In this document: in pieces, positions 16,901 to 24,658 of the stretch
Layout of the letters: each line of letters opens with the position of its first letter
How positions within the stretch are numbered: position 1 is the stretch's first letter
Source of the DNA: G965229605 sp965229605
Lineage (GTDB): Bacteria; Pseudomonadota; Alphaproteobacteria; CBDDJK01
Direction: 5' to 3'
DNA: 64,000 bases
Assembly (NCBI GenBank): GCA_965229605.1
Contig: OZ245892.1
Coordinates: 682,001-746,000 of the forward strand
Notes under the pieces: generated by a model
What the model was told of the DNA's origin: nothing
The model's input: only the letters and a program-made list of their open reading frames with translations
Databases searched by the model: none
Position numbers and translations under genes: made by a program

Positions 16901-17707
16901 CTGAAAGCGGTAAATAAACAGAGCGATTTTGAAGAATGGGCCAAATTCGCTGACTATCTGGCGGATTTATCAGGCCCCATTGTCCGCGCGGCCTTTCGCC
17001 AACCCCTGCACGTTGAAACCAAAGCCGACCTCAGCCCGGTCACGCAAGCTGATCGTGCTGTCGAAGCAAAACTGCGCCAGGAAATAAAGCAGCATTATCC
17101 GCATCATGGCATTATCGGCGAAGAATATGGCACCGAGAATCCTGAAAGTCCAATCCAGTGGGTAATTGACCCGATTGATGGAACCAAAGCCTTTATGTGC
17201 GGGATTCCGGTTTTTGGCACATTGGTTGCGGTTTTAAAAGACGGGGTGCCGGTTGTCGGGATGATTGATCAGCCGGTCAATCGCGAACGCTGGATTGGCT
17301 ATGAAGGCGGTGGCACCCGTATGAACGGGCAAACTGTTGAAGCCAACCAGAATATCCATCTGTTGAAAGACTGCAAGCTGATGGCAACCGGGCCCAGCAT
17401 GTTTTCAGGCATTGAAGAATCGCAGGCCTTTGACAATATCCACCGCAACGTCACCTTTACCCGCTTTGGAACAGATTGCTATGCGGCAGGGTTGCTGGCA
17501 GCGGGCCATGTGGAATTGATCGTTGAAGCCGGGTTGCAGCTTTATGATTACGCCGCGCTGGTTCCGGTTATCACGCAGGCAGGCGGGGCGATCAGTGACT
17601 GGGAAGGCCGCCCGCTTACTCTTGAAAGCCCGGTCTATAACCCGCGCGGGCGCATTCTGGCGGCTGCCAATCAAACATTACACGAAAAGGCGTTATCGGC
17701 GCTTTGA
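16901..17707 (+). CDS. hisN: Inositol-monophosphatase-family histidinol phosphatase, without a canonical start codon
   Basis: This enzyme family hydrolyses L-histidinol phosphate in many alpha- and actinobacteria. Motifs cover the whole IMPase fold: GIIGEEYGTE (metal-binding Glu), WVIDPIDGTKAF (metal-binding Asp pair), and the C-terminal GLQLYDYAALVPVITQAGGAISDWEGRPL region. N-terminal family sequence (FEEWAKFADYLADLSG, FRQPL, KADLSPVTQADR) is clearly encoded upstream of the first ATG (17195). Yet between the cytochrome stop at 16886 and this sequence there is no in-frame ATG, GTG or TTG. The first plausible initiator is CTG at 16901, giving 268 residues, the normal length; no strong Shine-Dalgarno precedes it. 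Either a rare start, translational coupling with the cytochrome gene, or a sequence error explains this. Substrate is inferred from family resemblance. Confidence 0.75.
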   Translation: MKAVNKQSDFEEWAKFADYLADLSGPIVRAAFRQPLHVETKADLSPVTQADRAVEAKLRQEIKQHYPHHGIIGEEYGTENPESPIQWVIDPIDGTKAFMCGIPVFGTLVAVLKDGVPVVGMIDQPVNRERWIGYEGGGTRMNGQTVEANQNIHLLKDCKLMATGPSMFSGIEESQAFDNIHRNVTFTRFGTDCYAAGLLAAGHVELIVEAGLQLYDYAALVPVITQAGGAISDWEGRPLTLESPVYNPRGRILAAANQTLHEKALSAL

Positions 17708-17713
17708 GCTTTT

Positions 17714-17985
17714 AGGGTCAGGACCCATAAGATCCATTCATTCTGCGCGTGTCAAATTTTTGATAGATGGGCTTGAAAAGCGCGCAGCGACTAGCATCGC
17801 TAATTGCAAGCGGTTTGAAAGTTCAGATACAAAAATTTGCCGCGCCTTTACAAGGTTGGTCAATAAAGGCAAATCTACGTCTTCAAACAAGCTCACCGTA
17901 GCTAATTCTATGCTTTCGCTCGTTTCCATTGTATCTTTACCTTTCTTGACCAACAGAATGGATGAATTTTATGGGTCCTGACCCT
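17714..17985 (-). mobile_element. MITE-like element, copy 2 (272 bp), inverted relative to copy 1
   Basis: The reverse complement matches the element at 12792-13064 nearly throughout, one base shorter. It carries the same AGGGTCAGGACCCATAA termini. It occupies the whole gap between the hisN-like gene and lysA. Its right tip supplies the AG of the lysA TAG stop codon (17984-17986). The internal frame is shifted by the one-base deletion near GCGATGCTAG, so the short internal frame is not conserved between copies. Confidence 0.75.
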
Positions 17986-19282
17986 AGTTAACCTGCCAGG
18001 AGGATAAACAGCTGCCGCCAAGCAGGTCATCATAGGTCTGGCGCGGGCGCACAATATCGAATCTATTGCCGCGAACCAGCACTTCTGCCAGCCGGGGCCG
18101 TAAATTATAGCTTGAAGCCATCACCGCCGAATAGCCGCCCGCACTTGTGAAAACCCCCAGATCGTCGGGCTTGAAAATAGGCAGCACCTGATCGCGGGCG
18201 AAACAATCGGTGGATTCGCAAATCGGGCCCACCAGATCAGCCATGCTTCTGTGGTTTTCCGCTGACGGGCGGGCAACCGGAACAAAAGGATGATGCGCCC
18301 CGTAAAGAGCCGGGCGGATCAGATCATTCATGGCAGCATCCAGCACGACAAAACGGCGATAAGGCGTCTGCTTTTCATAGATCACCCGGGTTAAAAGCAC
18401 CCCGGCATTGCCAAGAATCCGCCGCCCGGGTTCCAGCATGATCGGCAGATTCAAATGTCCCAAGGTCTCTTTGACCATACGGGCATAAGCCGCCGGTGAC
18501 GGCGGGGAGGGGCTATTGTCCGCGCTGTCCGAAAGACTTGTATCTAATGGAAGGCCTAAACCGCCACCAATATCAACACGCTGCAGATCATGACCCTTTT
18601 CGTGTAACGTGCCGACCAACTCGGCAAGCCGGGTAAAGGCGGCCCGGAAAGGGGCAAGGTCTGTAATCTGGGAGCCAATATGCACCGCAACCGCCACCGG
18701 ATCAATGAAAGGCAGACGGTCTGCCAGCGCATAAAAATCCTCCGCTTCTTCAATCGGAAGGCCAAATTTATTTTCATTCAGCCCGGTTGAAATATGGCGA
18801 TGGGTCCCGGCATCAATATTCGGATTAACCCGCAGCGCAATACGCGCGCGCTTGTTTTGCGCACTGGCCAATTCTGAAATCAGGTGAAGCTCAGGGATTG
18901 ATTCAACATTGAACTGCAAAATATCTTCATCAAGGGCCACGCGAATTTCCTCAGCACTTTTGCCAACCCCGGCAAAAACAATCTTTTGCGCAGGGATACC
19001 GGCCTTGCGGGCCATCAAAAGCTCTCCTAATGAGACAACATCTGCCCCGGCCCCAAGGTCGGCAAGGGTGCGAATGATCGCCAGATTCCCGTTGACTTTG
19101 ACGGCAAAGAAAATCTGTGCGCTCAGGCCAATATCTTCAAACGCCCCCGAAAATTCACTATATTGATCGCAGACGGCAGCATTGGAATAGATATAGCTCG
19201 GTGTGCCAACCGCTTTGGCAATCGCGGGCAAGGCGACATCCTCGGCATAAAGCATTCCGTCTTTATAGGAAAAAGGACTCAT
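17984..19282 (-). CDS. lysA: Diaminopimelate decarboxylase
   Basis: LysA is the PLP enzyme that decarboxylates meso-diaminopimelate to lysine. Visible motifs: AVKVNGNLAIIRTLADLGAGADVVSLGE with the PLP Lys in the first strand, HIGSQI, the glycine-rich RVDIGGGLGLPL, LEPGRRILGNAG, and DLVGPICESTDCFARD with the active-site Cys. C-terminal GGYSAVMASSYNLRPRLAEVLV is typical. Length, 432 residues, is normal. It overlaps the dapA-like gene upstream by ATGA. Its final codons WQVN-TAG run into the MITE tip, so the stop codon may have been created by that insertion. Confidence 0.95.
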   Translation of the reverse strand: MSPFSYKDGMLYAEDVALPAIAKAVGTPSYIYSNAAVCDQYSEFSGAFEDIGLSAQIFFAVKVNGNLAIIRTLADLGAGADVVSLGELLMARKAGIPAQKIVFAGVGKSAEEIRVALDEDILQFNVESIPELHLISELASAQNKRARIALRVNPNIDAGTHRHISTGLNENKFGLPIEEAEDFYALADRLPFIDPVAVAVHIGSQITDLAPFRAAFTRLAELVGTLHEKGHDLQRVDIGGGLGLPLDTSLSDSADNSPSPPSPAAYARMVKETLGHLNLPIMLEPGRRILGNAGVLLTRVIYEKQTPYRRFVVLDAAMNDLIRPALYGAHHPFVPVARPSAENHRSMADLVGPICESTDCFARDQVLPIFKPDDLGVFTSAGGYSAVMASSYNLRPRLAEVLVRGNRFDIVRPRQTYDDLLGGSCLSSWQVN

Positions 19283-20208
19283 GTGCTTTTGGATGGAAGC
19301 AGATTTGAGGCCAGCTTTAAAGTGGATTGGCAGTTTTTAATAATCTCTTCAATCCGTTCCTTGCCAGAAGCCTCCAGGTCAGACATCGGCGCACGTGCCT
19401 TCCCGACCTCAATGCCTTGTAAACAGGTGCCGTATTTGATGGTTTGAACAAATTTGCCACCTTGCTCCAACTCGTTCATCAAAGGCATCAAGGCCGCCAT
19501 AATCTGCCGCCCCTTTACAAAATCATTGTCCAGCACACAGGCGCGATAAAGCTCTCCATGCGCCTCCGGCAAGAAGTTTGACCCGCCACAGACCCAGAAT
19601 TTTGCGCCCCAGGCAAAGAACTCCAGGGCCTGATCATCCATGCCACAGCCCAGCTGAATATGCGGATAACGCAGGGCCAGCGCATGCACCCGGTTGATAT
19701 CGCCGGAACTTTCCTTGATCCCGCAGAAATTTCGGGACTTTGACACATGGTCCAGAAATGAATCTCCCATCATGGTGCCGGTGCGCCCCGGGTAATTATA
19801 CAGCATGACCGGTAAATCTGCCGCCCGGTCAATCGCCAGCGCATTAAGCGCATTTTCTTCTTCAGTCGGAACCGCATAGGGCGGGCTGGCCAGCAGAATT
19901 GCAGTGGCTCCCATCTCTCGCGCAGCCCGGGCAATCTCCAGGCTCTCTTTGGTCAGCATCGCTCCCGTGCCTACAATAAAAGGCACACGCCCCTTAATCT
20001 GTGCCTGCGTGAATTTGGCAATCTCCAGCCGCTCCTCAAGCGTCTGCGCATAATTCTCCCCGGTAGACCCTCCAGAAATCAAGCCATGCACGCCCTTGTC
20101 TATCAAAAACTCGACCAGATTCGACAGAACTGTATAGTTAACCTGTCCCGACTCATCAAACGGGGTGACCAAAGGCGTGTATATGCCTTCAAAGGTAAAA
20201 ATGCTCAT
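19279..20208 (-). CDS. Dihydrodipicolinate synthase (DapA)-family aldolase
   Basis: A class I aldolase/lyase of the DapA/NanA family. Start ATG at 20208 has a strong GAGGAATTG ribosome site and gives 309 residues (MSIFTFEGIYTPLVTPFDES); the longer upstream frame is hydrophobic and not family-like. Motifs: GGSTGENYAQTLEER, MLYNYPGRTG (catalytic Tyr and the DapA-type Arg), and GIKESSGD with the Schiff-base Lys. Pairing with lysA by ATGA overlap suggests a lysine role, but related enzymes act on other 2-keto acids, and the active-site loop is not decisive. It is divergent from the aminotransferase across 188 nt. Confidence 0.8.
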   Translation of the reverse strand: MSIFTFEGIYTPLVTPFDESGQVNYTVLSNLVEFLIDKGVHGLISGGSTGENYAQTLEERLEIAKFTQAQIKGRVPFIVGTGAMLTKESLEIARAAREMGATAILLASPPYAVPTEEENALNALAIDRAADLPVMLYNYPGRTGTMMGDSFLDHVSKSRNFCGIKESSGDINRVHALALRYPHIQLGCGMDDQALEFFAWGAKFWVCGGSNFLPEAHGELYRACVLDNDFVKGRQIMAALMPLMNELEQGGKFVQTIKYGTCLQGIEVGKARAPMSDLEASGKERIEEIIKNCQSTLKLASNLLPSKST

Positions 20209-20328
20209 TTTCAATTCCTCGCGCGCATAAGGCTGAACAGGTGCGCTCATTCCTGTTGTCCATAAAAGGAACCAGATCAATAGGAAAGGCTTGCAAATAG
20301 GGTCAAGAGCGATCAAATAGGCGATCAG

Positions 20329-20361
20329 GCCAGATTATTCAACAGGCTTCGCCAATCTGGC
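20329..20361. promoter_or_regulatory. Inverted repeat between divergent dapA-like and aminotransferase genes
   Basis: GCCAGATT at 20329-20336 and AATCTGGC at 20354-20361 form a perfect 8-bp inverted repeat with a 17-bp spacer. It lies 36 bp before the aminotransferase start and is followed by AT-rich sequence. It could be an operator or an RNA hairpin; no regulator gene lies beside it. Confidence 0.4.
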
Positions 20362-20396
20362 AAAATATATCATCATTCGGCTGCATGGGGGGACAT

Positions 20397-21734
20397 ATGA
20401 AACCTGATATCAAAAGCGCGGGCACTGGCGTAAACAACCTTGAAGCTTTCTGGATGCCGTTTTCGGCTAACCGGAACTTTAAGCAGAAACCACGCATGTT
20501 TGTGGCTGCAAAGGATATGCATTACACCACCGATGATGGACGTCAGGTCCTGGATGGAACCTCCGGCTTATGGTGTGTCAATGCCGGGCATTGCCGCCCG
20601 CGCATTGTTGAAGCTGTCCAGAAACAGATGAGCGAGCTTGATTTTGCCCCAACCTTCCAGATGGGCCATCCCAAGCCCTTTGAATTGGCCAGCCGGGTCG
20701 CAGCCCTTGCGCCAACCGGACTGGATCATGTGTTCTTTACCAATTCCGGGTCGGAATCGGTTGATACGGCCTTAAAAATTGCCTTGGCCTATCATAAAGT
20801 GCGCGGCGAAGGGGGACGCTTCCGGCTTATCGGGCGTGAACGCGGCTATCATGGCGTCGGGTTTGGCGGGATTTCGGTTGGCGGGATCACCCCTAACCGC
20901 AAGATGTTTGGCCCGATGCTGCCGGGCGTTGATCATATCATGCACACCCATAATATTGCGGTTAATGCTTTTACGCGCGGGCAGCCCACACGGCTTGGAC
21001 AGGCCTGTGCCAATGATTTTGAACGGGTCTGCACACTGCATGATCCCTCAACCATTGCCGCCTTGATTGTTGAGCCTATGGCGGGGTCCACCGGGGTTCT
21101 CCCCCCACCCGTTGACTATCTTCAGACTTTGCGTGAAATGTGCGACAAACACGGGATTTTGCTGATCTTTGATGAAGTGATCACCGGCTTTGGTCGGCTG
21201 GGCAAACCTTTTGCCGCCGATTATTTCGGGGTGACTCCGGATATGATCACCTGCGCCAAGGGCCTAACCAACGGCACCATTCCAATGGGGGCGGTTCTGG
21301 TCAAAAAAGAAATTTTTGAAACCTTTATGACCGGACCCGATCATATGATCGAATTTTTCCATGGTTATACCTATTCTGGAAATCCGGTTGCAGCCGCTGC
21401 TGGTCTGGCAACACTGGACACCTATAAGGAAGAAGGGCTGTTAACCCGCGCTTCAGAACTTGCCAGCTATTGGGAAGACGCGGTCCATGACTTGCGCGGA
21501 TTGCCGCATGTCATTGATATTCGTAATATCGGCCTGGTTGCCGCCGTTGAACTGGAACCCATTCCGGGTCAGCCAACAAAGCGGGCCTTTGACATTTTTG
21601 TAGAAGCTTTTGAAAAAAATCTTCTGGTGCGGGTGACAGGCGATATTATTGCGCTGGCCCCGCCACTGATCGTTCAAAAAGAACAGATCGACCAGATTGT
21701 CACAACCTTGCGTGATATTCTGAAAAAACAATAG
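20397..21734 (+). CDS. Omega-amino acid:pyruvate aminotransferase (class III)
   Basis: A class III PLP aminotransferase of the beta-alanine/omega-amino acid:pyruvate group. Motifs: FWMPFSANRNFK near the start, DGTSGLWCVNAGHCRP, FFTNSGSESVDTALKIA, GRERGYHGVGFGGISVGG, LIFDEVITGFGRLG, and CAKGLTNGTIPMGAV with the PLP Lys at about residue 288. ATG 20397 follows GGGGGAC; an in-frame ATG at 20385 lacks a ribosome site. The next gene, mmsA, is 37 nt downstream. Together they fit conversion of beta-alanine or a similar amine to malonate semialdehyde and then acetyl-CoA. Taurine or other omega-amines remain possible substrates. Confidence 0.9.
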   Translation: MKPDIKSAGTGVNNLEAFWMPFSANRNFKQKPRMFVAAKDMHYTTDDGRQVLDGTSGLWCVNAGHCRPRIVEAVQKQMSELDFAPTFQMGHPKPFELASRVAALAPTGLDHVFFTNSGSESVDTALKIALAYHKVRGEGGRFRLIGRERGYHGVGFGGISVGGITPNRKMFGPMLPGVDHIMHTHNIAVNAFTRGQPTRLGQACANDFERVCTLHDPSTIAALIVEPMAGSTGVLPPPVDYLQTLREMCDKHGILLIFDEVITGFGRLGKPFAADYFGVTPDMITCAKGLTNGTIPMGAVLVKKEIFETFMTGPDHMIEFFHGYTYSGNPVAAAAGLATLDTYKEEGLLTRASELASYWEDAVHDLRGLPHVIDIRNIGLVAAVELEPIPGQPTKRAFDIFVEAFEKNLLVRVTGDIIALAPPLIVQKEQIDQIVTTLRDILKKQ

Positions 21735-21771
21735 TCGTTTTCTTCCCCCTATATCTGATCGAGAGAGCAAG

Positions 21772-23265
21772 ATGACAACCATTCAAAGTATGATAAACGG
21801 GCAGCTTCACACGCCTGCGGGAAGCCGCAGCGGTCCTGTCTTTAATCCGGCAACTGGTGAACAGGGCGGAGAGGTTGCTTTTTGTTCAACTGCGGATGTG
21901 CGCGCAGCGGTTGAGGCGGCAAAGGCTGCTTTTCCGGCCTGGTCGGAGACGCCTCCGGCAAAGCGGGCGCGGCTGATGATGCGTTTCAAGGAATTGCTGA
22001 TTGAAAATCAGACCGAGCTTGCCCGGATGCTGGGGGCCGAGCATGGCAAAGTGCATGAAGATGCGCTGGGTGAAATTCAGCGCGGGATTGAAAATGTAGA
22101 GTTTGCTTGCGGGATTCCGCATCTGCTGAAGGGCGAATATAGCCGCAATGTCGGACCTTCGGTGGACAGCTATGCGCTGCGTCTGCCGGTTGGAGTCTGT
22201 GCCGGAATTACGCCTTTTAATTTTCCGGTGATGGTGCCGTTATGGATGTTTCCTCTGGCGGTAGCTTGCGGCAATACCTTTGTTCTCAAACCATCGGAGC
22301 GTGACCCTTCAGCCCCTCTGTTTATGGGTGAACTCTGGAAAGAAGCCGGGTTCCCTGACGGAGTCCTGAATATTGTAAATGGCGATAAAGAAGCCGTTGA
22401 TGCGATCCTGACCGATCCTGATATTCGTGCGGTCAGTTTTGTTGGCTCCACCCCGATTGCTGAATATATCTATACAACCGGCACGGCGCACGGAAAACGA
22501 GTGCAAGCACTTGGCGGGGCAAAAAATCATATGATTATTATGCCCGATGCGGATCTGGAACAGGCCGCAGATGCCTTGATCGGGGCGGGCTATGGATCAG
22601 CCGGAGAACGCTGCATGGCGGTCTCGGTCGCGGTTCCGGTTGGAGAGAAAACCGCCGATGCCCTGATTGACCAGCTGGCCCCGCGTGTGCAGACGCTTAA
22701 AATTGGTCCGGCTGCCGATCAAAGCGCAGAAATGGGCCCATTGGTTACAAAAGCGCATTATGACAAGGTCAAAGCCTATATTGATTCTGGCGTGAAGGCC
22801 GGGGCTGATCTGGTGGTCGATGGCCGCGACTTTAAAATGCAAGGCTATGAAAATGGCTTTTTCATGGGCGGCTGCCTGTTTGATCGGGTCACGCCAGACA
22901 TGCAAATCTATCGCGAAGAGATTTTTGGCCCGGTTCTCAGCACGGTAAGAGTCAATTCCTATGATGAGGCCATCGACCTTGTCCATGGATGCGAATATGG
23001 AAACGGCGTAGCTATTTTTACCCGTGACGGCGATGCAGCCCGCAGCTTTGCCGACAGAATCGAAGTCGGTATGGTCGGGATCAATGTGCCTATTCCGGTG
23101 CCGGTAGCCTATCATTCTTTTGGCGGCTGGAAACGGTCCTCTTTTGGGGATCACGGGGCCTATGGACCGGAAGGGGTGCATTTCTATACCCGGTTGAAAA
23201 CCGTCACCTCGCGCTGGCCCACCGGTATTCGCACCGGCGCACAGCTTTCCTTCCCGACGTTATAA
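21772..23265 (+). CDS. mmsA: CoA-acylating methylmalonate-semialdehyde dehydrogenase
   Basis: MmsA oxidises methylmalonate or malonate semialdehyde with NAD+ and CoA to propionyl- or acetyl-CoA plus CO2. The CoA-dependent subgroup is recognised from GGAKNHMIIMPDADL and YGSAGERCMAVSVAVPVG with catalytic Cys at about residue 281; PFNFPVMVPLWMFP and PSERDPSAPL are also typical. Length, 497, is normal. It lacks the active-site Glu of hydrolytic aldehyde dehydrogenases, as expected. ATG 21772 follows GAGAGAGCAAG. It is cotranscribed with the aminotransferase, and the convergent ScfR-type regulator begins 39 nt beyond its stop. Confidence 0.95.
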   Translation: MTTIQSMINGQLHTPAGSRSGPVFNPATGEQGGEVAFCSTADVRAAVEAAKAAFPAWSETPPAKRARLMMRFKELLIENQTELARMLGAEHGKVHEDALGEIQRGIENVEFACGIPHLLKGEYSRNVGPSVDSYALRLPVGVCAGITPFNFPVMVPLWMFPLAVACGNTFVLKPSERDPSAPLFMGELWKEAGFPDGVLNIVNGDKEAVDAILTDPDIRAVSFVGSTPIAEYIYTTGTAHGKRVQALGGAKNHMIIMPDADLEQAADALIGAGYGSAGERCMAVSVAVPVGEKTADALIDQLAPRVQTLKIGPAADQSAEMGPLVTKAHYDKVKAYIDSGVKAGADLVVDGRDFKMQGYENGFFMGGCLFDRVTPDMQIYREEIFGPVLSTVRVNSYDEAIDLVHGCEYGNGVAIFTRDGDAARSFADRIEVGMVGINVPIPVPVAYHSFGGWKRSSFGDHGAYGPEGVHFYTRLKTVTSRWPTGIRTGAQLSFPTL

Positions 23266-23304
23266 TCAGTGCGTATGATTTAGCCCGTCAGCGGGTCTTC
23301 TACC

Positions 23305-24648
23305 CTATCCTGTAAGCGGGTCTTCGACCCTGTGCAGGCACTGTTCGCGCGGGCAAAAGCGGCAACCTGCCCCGACTTCTTCCGGCATAAGGGTTGAATC
23401 CGGCGCATAGATTGTTCGCCCGGCATCGGCTTCGCTTAGTGCCAGCATATCGGTGATATAATGGCGGGGCTGGTTAAATCCGGTCTTTCCGTTGTGCTTG
23501 GCACAGGCGATAAAAACAAAGCGTCCGCCATCCGGGAAAACAACATATTGCTGGACGATATGGCCGGGGGTTTGCTGGGCCGTATAGAGAACCCAGAGCG
23601 GACAAGCCCCGCCATAACGGGGTAAATCAAGGGTTTGATCGCCCAGTCTCTGGATCAGGGCCCCGGCTGCATTGGCCTGAAACCAGGTAAATTTCGGCAT
23701 ATCCGGTTCATGCAGGGCCGTCAGCCGCCGGGCAATCACTGAAAATTCGCTGCCCGATTGTTGCATCAGGGCAGAAATATCATAGCGAACGGCGGCAGCT
23801 TTTTCACAAAAAGCCTTAAAGGGCAGTTTTCGTGCATCCTCCGCATAAAGCGCAAGGGCTTTTCGCGCCCGGGTGCGGCCAAGTTCTGTCTTTAAACGAT
23901 CACTATTTTCAATGATGGTTTCAATCTTTCTGTCCAGTGCCTCTGCGGATGGCGCAGCTTCAATCAAGGGGAAGTAATTCTGATCTGCCGCAAATAGAGA
24001 TTCGACTTCATCAAGCGGAGTCAAAATCCGGGTTGGCAGATCCACTGTGTCAAAATAAGCGGCCAGGGCTTCGCATACGCTGGAAAGCTGACGGGTTTCA
24101 TCATAGATAATCGTCAAGAAACGCTGCTGTTGTTCGCGCGATTCATCTGGATACTGCATGATAATCTCAACCGCTGCTCGGGCTGCAGAAATATGAGTCA
24201 ACATTTTATGGATATTGGTGCCAAGATAGGGATCATTGGCCAGTCGCTCGCTTAAAATCTTTATGTAATCGCGCGATTGACGAATATCCTGTGCCAAGGC
24301 GGCAAGCGACCGGGCAAAGCCTGGAAAACGGCCAATAAATTCATCAATACGATCCGCTTCCGGCTTCGTCTCCTCTAACAGGGAAAGTTGCGCCATATCA
24401 TGCAGCATCTGGCGCAGATGGCGTAAGGGGGCGCCCGATAAATCCTCGATATCAAGCGAAAGTACATCGGCAATATGCCGGGCCAGTTCCGGGCCAACCC
24501 GCCGTTTATTCCATTCGATCAGATTGAGGTAAGACGATGAAATCCCGACTTGCCGGGCAAGATTTGTCTGGGTGATTGAAAGCTCGCGCCGCCGCTGGCG
24601 AATGCGGCTGCCAAGAATAGAGCGATCCATTGCTGCACGTGCTGACAT
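23305..24648 (-). CDS. XRE-family short-chain fatty acyl regulator (ScfR/RamB-like)
   Basis: A 447-residue transcription factor. An N-terminal helix-turn-helix (LGSRIRQRRRELSITQTNLARQVGISSSYLNLIEWNKRRVG, about residues 11-51) precedes a long helical and IrrE/ImmA-like region and ends in a DUF2083 domain with GAGCRFCPREQC. Relatives include RamB and MccR/PrpR-type regulators that sense acyl-CoA intermediates of propionate, glyoxylate or methylcitrate metabolism. The IrrE-like HExxH zinc motif is not obvious here. It faces mmsA convergently and lies 10 nt downstream of gcvP on the same strand, so it may be cotranscribed with gcvP. Control of mmsA or propionyl-CoA genes is plausible but inferred. 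Confidence 0.82.
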   Translation of the reverse strand: MSARAAMDRSILGSRIRQRRRELSITQTNLARQVGISSSYLNLIEWNKRRVGPELARHIADVLSLDIEDLSGAPLRHLRQMLHDMAQLSLLEETKPEADRIDEFIGRFPGFARSLAALAQDIRQSRDYIKILSERLANDPYLGTNIHKMLTHISAARAAVEIIMQYPDESREQQQRFLTIIYDETRQLSSVCEALAAYFDTVDLPTRILTPLDEVESLFAADQNYFPLIEAAPSAEALDRKIETIIENSDRLKTELGRTRARKALALYAEDARKLPFKAFCEKAAAVRYDISALMQQSGSEFSVIARRLTALHEPDMPKFTWFQANAAGALIQRLGDQTLDLPRYGGACPLWVLYTAQQTPGHIVQQYVVFPDGGRFVFIACAKHNGKTGFNQPRHYITDMLALSEADAGRTIYAPDSTLMPEEVGAGCRFCPREQCLHRVEDPLTG

Positions 24649-24658
24649 TTACCTGACT

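Noticed and set aside
22597..23181. 194-codon minus frame opposite mmsA
   Set aside because: Antisense to the MmsA catalytic region, with no domain of its own.
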